This document shows positions 42,386 through 52,011 of a DNA stretch of 64,000 bases, piece by piece (the stretch's first letter is position 1; every line of letters starts with the position of its first letter). A program made the translations under genes and the position numbers. The stretch lies in the NCBI RefSeq assembly GCF_031882575.1, contig NZ_CP134772.1:204001-268000 (forward strand). Reading direction: 5' to 3'. A model generated the notes under the pieces. The model did no database searches, was not told where the DNA came from, and was given only the letters and a program-made list of their open reading frames with translations. The stretch is from Pseudomonas sp. VD-NE ins. GTDB lineage: Bacteria; Pseudomonadota; Gammaproteobacteria; Pseudomonadales; Pseudomonadaceae.

Positions 42386-44386
42386 ATGAGTGCATCGTCT
42401 ACCCCCGCCAGTGGTCTGGTACGCATGAATCCGCCGGTGTTCTACTTCGCCGCGACGGTCATTCTGCTGTTTGGTCTCGTCGTCATCGCCATGCCTGAAC
42501 AGGCCGGCGCCTGGCTGCTGGAAGCGCAAAACTGGGCGGCCAACACGGTCGGCTGGTACTACATGCTCGCGATGACCCTGTATCTGGTCTTCGTGGTGGT
42601 CACCGCCTTATCCGGCTACGGCAAGATAAAACTCGGTGCCGACCACGACGAACCCGAATTCAGTTACCTGTCCTGGGCCGGCATGCTGTTCGCCGCAGGG
42701 ATCAGTATCACGCTGTTCTTTTTCTGTGTGTCCGAACCGCTGACCCACATGCTGCAGCCGCCGCAAGGCGAGGCGGGCACGGCGGATGCGGCGCGTCAGG
42801 CGATGCAGATCCTGTTTCTGCATTGGGGCCTGCATGGTTGGGGCGTGTTCGCCTTCGTCGGCATGGCGCTGGCGTATTTCGCCTACCGCCACAACCTGCC
42901 GCTGGCGCTGCGCTCGGCGCTGTATCCGCTGATTGGCAAACGCATCAACGGCCCCATCGGTTATGCGGTGGATGGCTTCGGCATCATTGCCACGGTGTTC
43001 GGTCTGGGCGCCGACATGGGCTTCGGCGTGCTGCACCTCAACTCCGGTCTCGACTACCTGTTCGGCATCGCTCACACCCAGTGGATTCAGGTCGGCCTGA
43101 TCCCGCTGATGATGGGCGCGGCGATCATCGTGGCCGTCTCCGGCGTCGATAAAGGCGTGCGGGTGATGTCCGACATCAACATGCTGCTGGCCTGTGCGCT
43201 GCTGCTGTTCGTGTTGTTTGCCGGGCCCACGCAGCACCTGCTCAACACCTTGATCCAGAATATCGGCGACTACCTTGGCGCCTTGCCGATGAAGAGTTTC
43301 GACCTCTACGCCTACGATAAACCGAGCGACTGGCTCGGCGGCTGGACAGTGTTCTACTGGGCCTGGTGGATTGCATGGTCGCCGTTCGTGGGCCTGTTCA
43401 TCGCACGGATTTCCCGTGGTCGCACCATCCGTGAATTCGTTTTCGGCGTGCTGTTGATTCCGCTCGGTTTCACCCTCGCGTGGATGTCGATCTTCGGCAA
43501 CAGCGCAATCGATCAGGTACTCAACCACGGTATGAGTGCGCTGGGCATGTCCGCCCTCGACAACCCGTCGATGAGCATTTACCTGCTGCTGGAAACCTAC
43601 CCGTGGAGCAAAACCGTCATTGCCGTGACGGTGTTTATCAGCTTCGTGTTCTTCGTCACCTCTGCCGACTCCGGCACGGTGGTGCTCTCGACCTTGTCGG
43701 CCAAGGGCGGCACCCCGGACGAAGACGGCCCGAAATGGCTGCGGGTGTTCTGGGGCGCGATGACCGCGCTGATCACCAGTGCGTTGCTGTTCTCCGGCAG
43801 CATCGATGCGCTGAAATCGGCGGTGGTGCTGACCTCGTTGCCGTTCTCGTTGATTCTGTTGCTGATGATGTGGGGCCTGCACAAGGCGTTCTATCTGGAG
43901 TCGCAGAAGCAGATTGCACAGTTGCATTCGCTGGCACCGGTCTCCGGTTCGCGACGTGGCACGGGTGGCTGGCGTCAGCGCTTGAGTCAGGCTGTGCATT
44001 TCCCGTCGCGTGACGAGGTGTACCGTTTCATGGACACCACGGTGCGCCCGGCGATTGAAGAAGTGACGGCGGTGTTCGTCGAGAAAGGCCTCAACGTGGT
44101 CACCCAGCCGGATCCGGCGAATGACAGCGTCAGCCTCGAAATCGGCCATGGTGATGCGCATCCGTTCATCTATCAGGTGCAGATGCGCGGCTACTTCACG
44201 CCGTCGTTCGCGCGTGGCGGCATGGGCTCCAAGCAGCTCAACAATCGTCGCTACTACCGCGCTGAAGTGCACTTGAGTGAGGGCAGTCAGGACTACGATC
44301 TGGTCGGCTACACCAAAGAGCAGATCATCAACGACATCCTCGACCAGTACGAACGCCACATGCAGTTCCTGCATCTGGTGCGTTGA
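42386..44386 (+). CDS. betT: BCCT-family choline/betaine transporter BetT
   Basis: A 666-residue transporter with twelve membrane helices. The BCCT signature WTVFYWAWWIAWSPFVGLFIARISRG is near residues 310-345, and GADMGFGVLHLNSGL lies in an earlier helix. A hydrophilic C-terminal tail of about 130 residues, seen in BetT-type choline transporters and used for osmotic control, follows the last helix. It takes up choline or a related trimethylammonium compound driven by protons. The BetI-like operator upstream supports choline. Its place inside a sulfur region raises choline-O-sulfate as a possible source (speculative). Confidence 0.92.
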   Translation: MSASSTPASGLVRMNPPVFYFAATVILLFGLVVIAMPEQAGAWLLEAQNWAANTVGWYYMLAMTLYLVFVVVTALSGYGKIKLGADHDEPEFSYLSWAGMLFAAGISITLFFFCVSEPLTHMLQPPQGEAGTADAARQAMQILFLHWGLHGWGVFAFVGMALAYFAYRHNLPLALRSALYPLIGKRINGPIGYAVDGFGIIATVFGLGADMGFGVLHLNSGLDYLFGIAHTQWIQVGLIPLMMGAAIIVAVSGVDKGVRVMSDINMLLACALLLFVLFAGPTQHLLNTLIQNIGDYLGALPMKSFDLYAYDKPSDWLGGWTVFYWAWWIAWSPFVGLFIARISRGRTIREFVFGVLLIPLGFTLAWMSIFGNSAIDQVLNHGMSALGMSALDNPSMSIYLLLETYPWSKTVIAVTVFISFVFFVTSADSGTVVLSTLSAKGGTPDEDGPKWLRVFWGAMTALITSALLFSGSIDALKSAVVLTSLPFSLILLLMMWGLHKAFYLESQKQIAQLHSLAPVSGSRRGTGGWRQRLSQAVHFPSRDEVYRFMDTTVRPAIEEVTAVFVEKGLNVVTQPDPANDSVSLEIGHGDAHPFIYQVQMRGYFTPSFARGGMGSKQLNNRRYYRAEVHLSEGSQDYDLVGYTKEQIINDILDQYERHMQFLHLVR

Positions 44387-44411
44387 TCGGGAGCTGAGCG
44401 TCGGGACGGTT

Positions 44412-44672
44412 TTATGACTCGGCGCTCAGCACCATGAACAACACCATCGCCGCCATCGGCACGCCGAATACCGCACTGCCAATCGCTATTTCGGAACCCA
44501 GCGGCTGGCCGGTGTGGACCACACCCACCGCGCCATTAATCACCGTCAACGCCAGCCACAGGGCGGCGAAGCCGTAGGCCATGGTCTGGCGGCTGAAGCC
44601 GATACGCTCGCCGATGTAGAGCATCAGCGCGAGCAGGACCAGGCCGAAGAAGATGATGATGGGGGTGTGCAT
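44412..44672 (-). CDS. Small integral membrane protein of unknown function
   Basis: An 86-residue protein; start ATG 44672 (MHTPIIIFFGLVLLALML). Three hydrophobic helices fill nearly all of it. A longer frame to 44738 only translates a REP sequence and is rejected. It converges on betT with 25 bases between stops; an inverted repeat GCTGAGCG (44393-44400)/CGCTCAGC (44423-44430) spans the gap. I do not recognise a family. Confidence 0.75.
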   Translation of the reverse strand: MHTPIIIFFGLVLLALMLYIGERIGFSRQTMAYGFAALWLALTVINGAVGVVHTGQPLGSEIAIGSAVFGVPMAAMVLFMVLSAES

Positions 44673-44712
44673 GGGGCGTTCTGCCTGATGGAGGTGCAGT
44701 GCCGGGAAGAGT

Positions 44713-44811
44713 CCCTTCGCGAGCAGGCTCGCTCCCACAATGGATCTCGGCTGGACATAAATTTTACGTACGCAGGAAATCCCTGTGGGAGCGAGCCTGC
44801 TCGCGAAAGGG
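44713..44811. repeat. REPIN: CTTCGCGAGCAGGCTCGCTCCCACA inverted pair
   Basis: Two inverted REPs around about 45 bases. The same family is present at 49655-49722 and 56918-57010. It lies between the small membrane protein gene and the end of the lacI-family gene. Confidence 0.9.
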
Positions 44812-44861
44812 CCACCTCTGTGTCCTTTAGAGCATAGCCAATCCAGCCCCCGCCATACTCA

Positions 44862-45899
44862 TCAGGTACTTTCGCGTTCGATAACCTGGCATTGCAGCAG
44901 GTTCAGCCGTTGCAACTCGTCGCTCGGCAATACCCCAAGACTTTCCAGTACGCGGGTTGCAGCGAGCACGCCGATCTCAAGTGCCGGTGGTTTGATCGTG
45001 CTGAGGCTTGGCAAAAGCATCTCGGCGAACGGGTAATTGCCGAAGCCGAGAACGGCGCAGTCTTCGGGGATTTTCAAACCGGCGCGTTGCCCGGCGAGCA
45101 GGCCGCCGGCGGCGAGGTTGTCGTTGGCGAAGATGATCGCGTCTGGGCGCGGTGTGGTGTTCATCAGGGCGTCCATCGCCTGTTTGCCGGCCTTGAATGG
45201 TGCGCGATCAGCGTCAGGGGCATAGACCCAAGGATCCAGGCCGGATTCGCGCAAGGTCGCCGCGTAACCGTCGCGGCGTTCCAATGCGCTGAAGTCGCCC
45301 GCAGCGCTGTTCTGCACGAAGGCGATACGTTGGTAGCCTTTTTCCAGCAGATATCTGGCGGCTGTCACGCCCACCTCAAAATGCGAAAAACCGATCTGCA
45401 TCGGCTCCCGATCCGGCTGGTAATCCCAGGTTTCAATCACCGGAATATCCGCCTCGGCGATCATCTTTTCCGTACCCGCACTGTGAAAGTGACTGGTCAG
45501 CACCAGCGCCGCGGGTGACCAGCCGAGAAACGCGCGCACGGCGTTTTCTTCTTGTTCAGTGCTGAAGTAACTCGACGCCAGCAACAGCTGATAGCCATGC
45601 CGACTGAGGGTGTCGCTGAAGCCTTGAATGGTATTGGCGAAGATCGGCCCGGAGATGTTCGGGATGACCATGCCGACGATTTTTCCCCGCGCCGAGGCCA
45701 GCCCGCCGGCCACCAGATTCGGCACGTAACCCAGCTCAGCTACGACCGCAGCAATCCGCTCGCGACGCTCGGGCGAAACCTGCTCCGGCTGGTTGAAATA
45801 GCGCGACACGGTAATCGCCGAAACCCCGGCCTGACGTGCTACGGCATTCAGGGTCACGCGTCCGGCGCCACGACGTTTGCGGGGTTTTTCTTCGCTCAA
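44862..45899 (-). CDS. LacI-family (GntR-like) transcriptional repressor
   Basis: A 345-residue regulator. Its helix-turn-helix is VTLNAVARQAGVSAITVSRYFNQPEQVS, followed by a hinge (NLVAGGLAS) and a ribose-binding-type domain (FANDNLAAGGLL). I choose TTG at 45899 because GGAG lies 5 bases before it; a TTG at 45923 is also possible, and there is no ATG near. It is divergent from a TonB receptor/monooxygenase operon, and a GntR-type operator lies between. The closest known family members control gluconate use; its effector here is unknown. Confidence 0.88.
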   Translation of the reverse strand: MSEEKPRKRRGAGRVTLNAVARQAGVSAITVSRYFNQPEQVSPERRERIAAVVAELGYVPNLVAGGLASARGKIVGMVIPNISGPIFANTIQGFSDTLSRHGYQLLLASSYFSTEQEENAVRAFLGWSPAALVLTSHFHSAGTEKMIAEADIPVIETWDYQPDREPMQIGFSHFEVGVTAARYLLEKGYQRIAFVQNSAAGDFSALERRDGYAATLRESGLDPWVYAPDADRAPFKAGKQAMDALMNTTPRPDAIIFANDNLAAGGLLAGQRAGLKIPEDCAVLGFGNYPFAEMLLPSLSTIKPPALEIGVLAATRVLESLGVLPSDELQRLNLLQCQVIEREST

Positions 45900-45986
45900 G
45901 GCTCCATCCCTCTTAAAAACCAAATCGCATATAAAAGTAATTTTTCAGTATTGGACGCTCTATGTGCGGCTTGCCAATACTGTCGA

Positions 45987-46000
45987 TGGTAGCGCTAACA
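45987..46000. promoter_or_regulatory. LacI/GntR-type operator
   Basis: TGGTAGCGCTAACA is a near-perfect palindrome centred on the CG of AGCGCT, of the TGTTAGCGCTAACA type bound by GntR-like LacI regulators. It lies between the divergent repressor and receptor genes, 105 bases before the receptor start. Confidence 0.72.
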
Positions 46001-46104
46001 AAGCGCGCTGTCTGCTACTCGCTCAAGCGAATGCCCAAGACACCGATTCAGGCGCTGTCGTCGCAGAACGGCAGCGGTTAAGGGCCAATTTCGAGCGGGC
46101 AAAC

Positions 46105-48330
46105 ATGCATAACATTCCTGGGGCGACACACACACTGGCGCAGTCGATTCGCGCCGCCGGCTGGCTATTCACGGGGTTGGCGGCGCTGCCGTTGCCCAAC
46201 GCATTCGCTGCCGAGAGCAGTGATCAGGAGCCGACGCTCAAATCGGTGACCGTCACTGCCACCCGTCGCGAGGAGTCGCTGCAAAAAGTACCGGTCGCGG
46301 TGTCCGTCATCGACGGGGAGCAGCTTGAACGCGATAACCGCAACGGCGTAGCGAGCATCGTCCAGCAGGTGCCGTCGCTGAACTTCCGCACTGGCGCGTC
46401 GAACAAGGACACTTCGTTGTTCGTGCGCGGTGTCGGCACGATTTCCACCTCACCTGGCGTCGAGCCGACCGTGGCGACGGTGATCGACGGCGTGGTCTAT
46501 GCGCGTCCCGGCCAATCCACTCTCGACTTGCTGGATCTGGAGCGCGTCGAAGTATTGCGCGGCCCGCAAGGCACGCTGTTTGGCAAAAACGCCTCGGCCG
46601 GTGTGCTCAACATCACCAGCAAGGCACCCACCGCCGAGACCCATGGCTACATCGATCAGTCGTACTACAGCGGCAACGAAAGCCGCACCCGGTTCGGCAT
46701 CGGCGGCAGCCTGATTCCGGACACGTTGAAAGGCTCGATCAGCACGCTGTTCGGCACCTACGACGGCAACGTCGACAACAAGCACAACGGCCAAGAGGTC
46801 AACGGTTACAACCATCGCGGCGTGCGCGGCAAACTCGAATTCACGCCGAATGACGACGTCACTTTCACCCTGATCGCCGACTACATGCAGTCCCACGATG
46901 ACGGCCCCAACGGCGTGGTCAGCAAGTCGCTGACCCCGGCCTTCGCCAATGCGCTAAGCCCGGTCAATGCGAGCAGCCACAACCGCGACATCAACACCGA
47001 CACCCGCTCACACGTTGAGGACACCAACAAAGGCTTGTCCGGCCAGCTCGACTGGCAACTGGGCGATTACACCCTGACGTCGATTACCGCGTGGCGTGGT
47101 TGGGACAACACTCAGTATCAGGATGGCGACCGTCTCGGCACCGTGACCGCAGCGTTTCCCGGCACCGCGGACAAGGGCGATCTGGCCTTCGATCAATACT
47201 CGCAAGAGCTGCGCCTGGCCTCGCCGAAGGGCGAATTTCTCGAATACGTCGGTGGTCTGTTCTACATGCACGGCAAGGACGACGAGACCTATCAGCGCAC
47301 ACTGACAACGACCACGCGCACCGACCGAGGCGTCGCCGATTACAGCACCACCAGCGACAGCTATGCGGTGTTCGGTGAGAGCACGCTGAACTTCACTTCG
47401 GACTTTCGTGGCATCGCCGGCCTGCGCTACACCCACGATGAGCTGGAATACGATCACCGCCGCGTTTCGACTTCGGCGACCACGGTCAGCGGCATTCAAC
47501 CGGCCACCAGCAGCTCCGGTTCGGTGGACGAAGACGGCTGGTCCGGCCGCCTCGGTGTGCAATACGACTTGAGCGATACGGTCACCACTTATCTGACGTA
47601 TTCGCGCGGCTACAAAGGCCCGGCCTACAACGTGTTCTTCAACATGCAGCCGCGCGACACCGAAGCGCTCAAACCGGAAACTTCCAACACTTGGGAGGCA
47701 GGCATCAAGGCGACGAGCTGGAACAATCGCCTGACCACCAACCTCGCGGTGTTCCACAGCGATTACGACAACTATCAGGCGAACTTCTTCGACACCGTCG
47801 CCGGGCAAGTGGTGACGCGTCTGATCAACGCCGGCAGCGTCAGCACCGAAGGCGTCGAACTCGATTACGCCTTGCAGGCCACCCAGCAATTGAAGCTGTC
47901 CGGCGCACTGGCCTACACCCGCGCCCGCATCGACGAATTCGCCTGCCCGGCGGGCGCGGCGGCGTCGTGCAACGTCAACGGCAAACCGCTGCCGTTCAGC
48001 CCGGACTGGAAAAGCTACGTGCGCGCCGACTACACCATCCCGCTGGATAACGGCCTGGATATCGAACTCGGCACCGACTACAGCTGGCAGAGCGAAGTGC
48101 AGTACGACATCAGCCAGAACGTCGACACCAAGCAGGGTGCCTACGGTCTGTGGAACGCCAGTGTTGCGCTGGCCGATTACAGCAATGGCTGGCGCGTGGC
48201 GCTGCTGGGCAAGAACCTCACCGACAAGTCTTATTCTCCATTGCTTGCCAGCGGCGGCAACTACATCTACCGCGCCGTGCCACGGGATGACGAGCGCTAC
48301 TTCGGCGTGCAACTGCGCAAGGATTTCTGA
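46105..48330 (+). CDS. TonB-dependent outer-membrane receptor (second)
   Basis: A 741-residue receptor starting at ATG 46105 with a signal peptide (cleavage near AFAAES). TonB-box-like segment LKSVTVTATRREES, plug motif EVLRGPQGTLFGKNASAGVLNI, and a barrel ending ERYFGVQLRKDF. It resembles the receptor at 5973, sharing the same plug sequence and SQELRLASPKGEF segments. One base separates its stop from the monooxygenase start (TGAGATG). Under LacI-type control it may import an organosulfur compound that the monooxygenase then cleaves. Confidence 0.9.
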   Translation: MHNIPGATHTLAQSIRAAGWLFTGLAALPLPNAFAAESSDQEPTLKSVTVTATRREESLQKVPVAVSVIDGEQLERDNRNGVASIVQQVPSLNFRTGASNKDTSLFVRGVGTISTSPGVEPTVATVIDGVVYARPGQSTLDLLDLERVEVLRGPQGTLFGKNASAGVLNITSKAPTAETHGYIDQSYYSGNESRTRFGIGGSLIPDTLKGSISTLFGTYDGNVDNKHNGQEVNGYNHRGVRGKLEFTPNDDVTFTLIADYMQSHDDGPNGVVSKSLTPAFANALSPVNASSHNRDINTDTRSHVEDTNKGLSGQLDWQLGDYTLTSITAWRGWDNTQYQDGDRLGTVTAAFPGTADKGDLAFDQYSQELRLASPKGEFLEYVGGLFYMHGKDDETYQRTLTTTTRTDRGVADYSTTSDSYAVFGESTLNFTSDFRGIAGLRYTHDELEYDHRRVSTSATTVSGIQPATSSSGSVDEDGWSGRLGVQYDLSDTVTTYLTYSRGYKGPAYNVFFNMQPRDTEALKPETSNTWEAGIKATSWNNRLTTNLAVFHSDYDNYQANFFDTVAGQVVTRLINAGSVSTEGVELDYALQATQQLKLSGALAYTRARIDEFACPAGAAASCNVNGKPLPFSPDWKSYVRADYTIPLDNGLDIELGTDYSWQSEVQYDISQNVDTKQGAYGLWNASVALADYSNGWRVALLGKNLTDKSYSPLLASGGNYIYRAVPRDDERYFGVQLRKDF

Positions 48331-48331
48331 G

Positions 48332-49651
48332 ATGAGCAGACAGTTGAAACTCGGCGCATTCCTCATGGCCACCGGACACCACGTGGCGGCGTGGCGTCAT
48401 CCTGATGTGCCTGCGAATGCGGGACTGGATTTCGCCCATTACAAGCGCCTGGCGCAGATTGCCGAGGCGGCGAAGTTCGATGCGTTGTTTGTTGCTGACA
48501 GCGTCGCCGCGCCGACCCAGGATATCGCCAGTCGCATGGCACGCTCCGATCACTTTGAACCGCTGACGTTGCTCTCAGCGCTGAGTGCGGTGACCGAGCA
48601 CATCGGCTTGATCGCCACGGCGACCACCAGTTACAACGAGCCGTATCATGTGGCGCGCAAATTCGCTTCGCTCGATCACCTGTCGGGGGGGCGAGCAGGG
48701 TGGAATCTGGTGACCTCGGACAATGCTTCCGAGGCGTTGAATTTCGGACGCGACGAACATATCGGCCATGCCGAACGCTACAGCCGTGCCCGCGAATTTC
48801 ATCAGGTAGTCACCGGGCTTTGGGACAGCTGGGAGGATGATGCCTTCATTCGCGACAAGGCCAGCGGGGCGTATTACGACCCTGCGAAACTGCACGTGCT
48901 GGATCACGTCGGTGAGCACTTCCGGGTCAAAGGCCCGCTGAACGTTGCGCGTTCACCGCAGGGGCAACCGGTGATTGTTCAGGCCGGATCTTCCGAAACC
49001 GGGCGCGAATTGGCAGCGCAGACGGCTGAAGTGGTGTTCACCGCGCAGGCCTCGCTGGCCAATGCCCAGGCGTTCTACGCCGATCTCAAAGGGCGCTTGC
49101 CGAAATACGGTCGCAGCGCCGATTCGCTGAAAATCATGCCCGGGGTTTTTGTTGTGGTCGGCGGTACCGAAGCCGAGGCGCAGGAAAAATGTGAAACGTT
49201 TCAGCAATTAGTCGAACCCGAGGTTGGCGTCGCCTTGCTTGGGCGTATGCTGGGCAACTTCGATTTGTCGAAGTACCCGCTGGACGGTCCGTTGCCTGAG
49301 TTGCCGCTGACGGAAAGCGGCCAGCGGAGCCGGCAGAAATTGCTCACTGAGTTGGCGGGGCGGGAGAACCTTAGCCTTGCCGAACTGGGTCGCAAGATTG
49401 CTGGCGGACGCGGGCATTACAGCCTGGTCGGTACGCCGGAGCAGATCGCTGATCGCTTGCAGGAATGGTTCGAACAGGGCGCTGCGGACGGCTTCAACGT
49501 GCTGGTGCCGCACCTGCCAGGCGGGCTTGAAGACTTCGCCAATGGCGTGGTCCCGGAACTGCAACGGCGTGGGCTGTTCAGAACGGAGTATGAGGGCCGG
49601 ACGTTGCGCGAGAACCTTGGCCTGGCCCGACCCGGCAATCGATTTGTGTAA
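48332..49651 (+). CDS. FMN-dependent monooxygenase, NtaA/SnaA/DszA family (second)
   Basis: A 439-residue luciferase-like enzyme beginning one base after the receptor. Family regions are KLGAFLMATGHHVAAWRHP, FDALFVADSV, DHLSGGRAGWNLVTSDN and PVIVQAGSSETGRELAA. It needs reduced FMN from a separate reductase. It is a paralogue of the enzyme at 31817-33175, but belongs to a different operon with a LacI-type operator, so the two probably handle different substrates. Confidence 0.9.
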   Translation: MSRQLKLGAFLMATGHHVAAWRHPDVPANAGLDFAHYKRLAQIAEAAKFDALFVADSVAAPTQDIASRMARSDHFEPLTLLSALSAVTEHIGLIATATTSYNEPYHVARKFASLDHLSGGRAGWNLVTSDNASEALNFGRDEHIGHAERYSRAREFHQVVTGLWDSWEDDAFIRDKASGAYYDPAKLHVLDHVGEHFRVKGPLNVARSPQGQPVIVQAGSSETGRELAAQTAEVVFTAQASLANAQAFYADLKGRLPKYGRSADSLKIMPGVFVVVGGTEAEAQEKCETFQQLVEPEVGVALLGRMLGNFDLSKYPLDGPLPELPLTESGQRSRQKLLTELAGRENLSLAELGRKIAGGRGHYSLVGTPEQIADRLQEWFEQGAADGFNVLVPHLPGGLEDFANGVVPELQRRGLFRTEYEGRTLRENLGLARPGNRFV

Positions 49652-49654
49652 CAC

Positions 49655-49722
49655 CCTTCGCGAGCAAGTTCGCTTCCACAGGGAAATGCATTCCAAAGGT
49701 GGGAGCGAGCTTGCTCGCGAAG
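49655..49722. repeat. REPIN: CTTCGCGAGCAAGTTCGCTTCCACA inverted pair
   Basis: A short-centred pair of the same REP family as at 44713-44811, between the monooxygenase and aldo/keto reductase genes. Confidence 0.88.
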
Positions 49723-49761
49723 CAGTCGACACCCCATTCAAGACAGACAAGAGAGGATTCG

Positions 49762-50799
49762 ATGACTTACACCGCTGCCGAAAACCGCTATGACTCCATC
49801 CCTTACCGCCGCGTCGGGCGCAGCGGTCTGGTGTTGCCGGCGCTGTCGTTGGGCCTATGGCACAACTTCGGCGACAGCACGCCGATCGACACCCAACGCG
49901 CCTTGCTGCGCACTGCGTTCGACCTGGGCATCAACCACTTCGACCTGGCCAACAACTACGGCCCGCCGTACGGCAGCGCCGAGATCAATTTTGGTCGTCT
50001 GCTGCGCGAAGACTTCAAGCAGTACCGCGACGAGCTGATCATCTCCAGCAAGGCCGGTTGGGACATGTGGCCCGGCCCTTACGGTCAGGGCGGTGGCTCG
50101 CGCAAATACGTGCTGGCCAGCCTCGACCAGAGCCTGCAACGCCTGGGGCTCGACTATGTGGATATCTTCTATTCCCACCGCTTCGACCCGGATACCCCAT
50201 TGGAAGAAACCGCCAGCGCCCTCGCCACTGCAGTGCAGCAGGGCAAGGCGTTGTACATCGGCATCTCGTCGTATTCCGGGGTGAAAACCCGCGAGATCGC
50301 GGCGCTGTTGAAAGAGTGGAAAGTGCCGCTGCTGATTCATCAACCAGCGTACAACCTGCTCAATCGCTGGGTGGAAAAAGACCTGCTCGATACTACGGAT
50401 GAACTCGGCACTGGTGTGATCGCCTTCACCCCGCTGGCGCAAGGTCTGCTCACCGACAAATACCTCAACGGCGTGCCGGCGGATGCGCGGGTCAATCGTC
50501 CGGGCGGTGGTTCGTTACAGGCTTCGCACTTGTCCGAGGCCAACATCGCTCACGTGCGCGCACTGAACGAGATCGCCAAGCGCCGTGGTCAGAGCCTGGC
50601 GCAACTGGCGCTGGCGTGGACGCTGCGCGATCCGCGGGTGACCTCGGCGCTGATTGGTGCGAGCCGGCCGGAGCAGATTATCGAGAACGTTGGGGCGCTG
50701 AAGAATTTGAGCTTCAGTGCTGAAGAGTTGGCGGAGATTGACCGGTTTGCCCAAGAGGGCGGGATCAATCTTTGGGAGAAGCCTTCGACGGCGGAGTGA
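49762..50799 (+). CDS. Aldo/keto reductase, YghZ/L-glyceraldehyde-3-phosphate reductase type
   Basis: A 345-residue enzyme; start ATG 49762 with AGAGAGG upstream, since the longer frame merely translates a REP. It has the NADPH-dependent AKR plan: NHFDLANNYGPPYGSAE with the catalytic Y, ISSKAGWDMWPGPYG with the K, and SHRFDPDTPLEET with the H, ending in IGASRPEQIIENVGAL. The segment YGPPYGSAE and the length match E. coli YghZ (Gpr). It reduces aldehydes; AtsK and monooxygenase reactions release aldehydes, so detoxification is a possible link (inference). Confidence 0.9.
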   Translation: MTYTAAENRYDSIPYRRVGRSGLVLPALSLGLWHNFGDSTPIDTQRALLRTAFDLGINHFDLANNYGPPYGSAEINFGRLLREDFKQYRDELIISSKAGWDMWPGPYGQGGGSRKYVLASLDQSLQRLGLDYVDIFYSHRFDPDTPLEETASALATAVQQGKALYIGISSYSGVKTREIAALLKEWKVPLLIHQPAYNLLNRWVEKDLLDTTDELGTGVIAFTPLAQGLLTDKYLNGVPADARVNRPGGGSLQASHLSEANIAHVRALNEIAKRRGQSLAQLALAWTLRDPRVTSALIGASRPEQIIENVGALKNLSFSAEELAEIDRFAQEGGINLWEKPSTAE

Positions 50800-50830
50800 T
50801 GAAGGTTGGGTTGGATCAGCAAGATCCAAC

Positions 50831-51009
50831 CCCCTCACCCCAGCCCTCTCCCCCAAGGGGGGCGAGGGGGAAAGGGAGCCGATCTTCATGCCTTTCAAAG
50901 CTTGAGTTCAACCCGATATTTCAGGTCGATGTAGCTTGTACAAACACCTCGGTCAGTCCCCTCTCCCTCGGGGCGGTCCGACGTTTCGGGAGGGTTAGGG
51001 TGAGGGGCT
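50831..51009. repeat. Dispersed long REP-like repeat, copy 6
   Basis: Bounded by CCCCTCACCCCAGCCCTCTC and AGGGTTAGGGTGAGGGGC; it contains CGGTCCGACGTTTCGGGAGG, the inverted form of a join seen in copy 3. It separates the convergent reductase and tauD genes. Confidence 0.85.
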
Positions 51010-51026
51010 TTTGGCTGTAAAACGGC

Positions 51027-51869
51027 TCAGCGAAAAAACGGCACATCCCCCAACACCGTCGCCCGCTGCATCACCCGCCGCGCCGGCCGATAATCATCCA
51101 CCGCGTAATGCTGCGTCACGCGGTTGTCCCAGAACGCAATATCGTCCTGCTGCCAACGCCAGCGAATGGTGAATTCCGGCCGCGTCGCATGGGCGAACAG
51201 AAACTTCAGAATCGCCTCGCTCTCGGTTTCCGACAGCTCATTGATCTTCGAGGTGAAGCCTTCATTCACGAACAACGATCGCCGTCCACTGACCGGATGC
51301 GTACGAATCACCGGGTGCGACAGCGGTGGATTCTTGCGTCTTGCCTCTTCCCACTGTGCCAACGCTTCAGGCGTATTGCCGTAGCGCTCCAGCGGAAACG
51401 AGCGAGTGAAATCGTGAGTCGCGGTCAGCCCTTCGAGCAAACTTTTCATCGGCGCCGACAGCGCTTCGTACGCAGCAATCCCACTGGCCCACAGCGTGTC
51501 GCCACCAAACTCCGGCAGCAACTTGGCGCTGAGCACCGCGCCCATCGCCGGGGTCGGCAAGAAGGTCACGTCGGTGTGCCAGATCGCGTTGTCGCGCACG
51601 TCGGTGACGGCGGTGTCGAGGATCAGCACTTCCGGCTGTTCCGGTACGTTCGGGTAGATCGGGTGGATGTGCAGGTCACCGAAATACGCAGCGAAGCGCG
51701 CCTGTTGCGGCGGCTCGATTGGCTGGTTGCGGAAGAACAGTACTTGGTATTTGAGCAGCGCCTGCTCGATGGCGTCGCGGTGTTCCAGGCTCAGCGGCTG
51801 GCTGATGTCGACACCGCTGATCTGCGCGCCGAGGGCCGAGCTTAATGGGGTGATGTTGAGGCTGCTCAT
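51027..51869 (-). CDS. tauD: Taurine dioxygenase TauD
   Basis: A 280-residue Fe(II)/2-oxoglutarate dioxygenase from ATG 51869 ([19 protein letters not shown]). H98 and D100 (WHTDVTF) and H254 (TQHYAVDDY) are the iron ligands, and the segment [10 protein letters not shown] is typical of true TauD. It hydroxylates taurine, which breaks down to sulfite and aminoacetaldehyde. It is the last gene of tauABCD. AtsK (1911) is a paralogue with a different substrate. Confidence 0.95.
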   Translation of the reverse strand: MSSLNITPLSSALGAQISGVDISQPLSLEHRDAIEQALLKYQVLFFRNQPIEPPQQARFAAYFGDLHIHPIYPNVPEQPEVLILDTAVTDVRDNAIWHTDVTFLPTPAMGAVLSAKLLPEFGGDTLWASGIAAYEALSAPMKSLLEGLTATHDFTRSFPLERYGNTPEALAQWEEARRKNPPLSHPVIRTHPVSGRRSLFVNEGFTSKINELSETESEAILKFLFAHATRPEFTIRWRWQQDDIAFWDNRVTQHYAVDDYRPARRVMQRATVLGDVPFFR

Positions 51870-51901
51870 GGTCTTTCTCTTCAATTTCGGTCATCACTCC
51901 C

Positions 51902-51988
51902 TGTAGGAGCTGCCGCAGGCTGCGATCTTTTGATCTTGCTTTTAAGAAGATCAGAATCAAAGGATCGCAGCCCTCGGCTGCTCCTACA
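51902..51988. repeat. REPIN: TGTAGGAGCTGCCGCAGGCTG type
   Basis: An inverted pair like that at 20663-20742 but with several mismatches in the right arm (CCCTCGGCTGCTCCTACA). It lies between tauC and tauD. Confidence 0.82.
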
Positions 51989-52011
51989 CGGGGATTCAAA
52001 AACGGGATGTT

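Noticed and set aside
42608..44374. Long 588-residue minus-strand frame opposite betT, and similar histidine/arginine-rich long frames opposite the pump gene at 23044-25071 and tex at 57449-59686
   Set aside because: They are shadows of high-GC coding sequence with no domain likeness, opposite well-identified genes.
44673..44738. Extension of the small membrane protein to 108 residues
   Set aside because: The extension (MGASLLAKG...) is a translated REP sequence, seen also before other genes.
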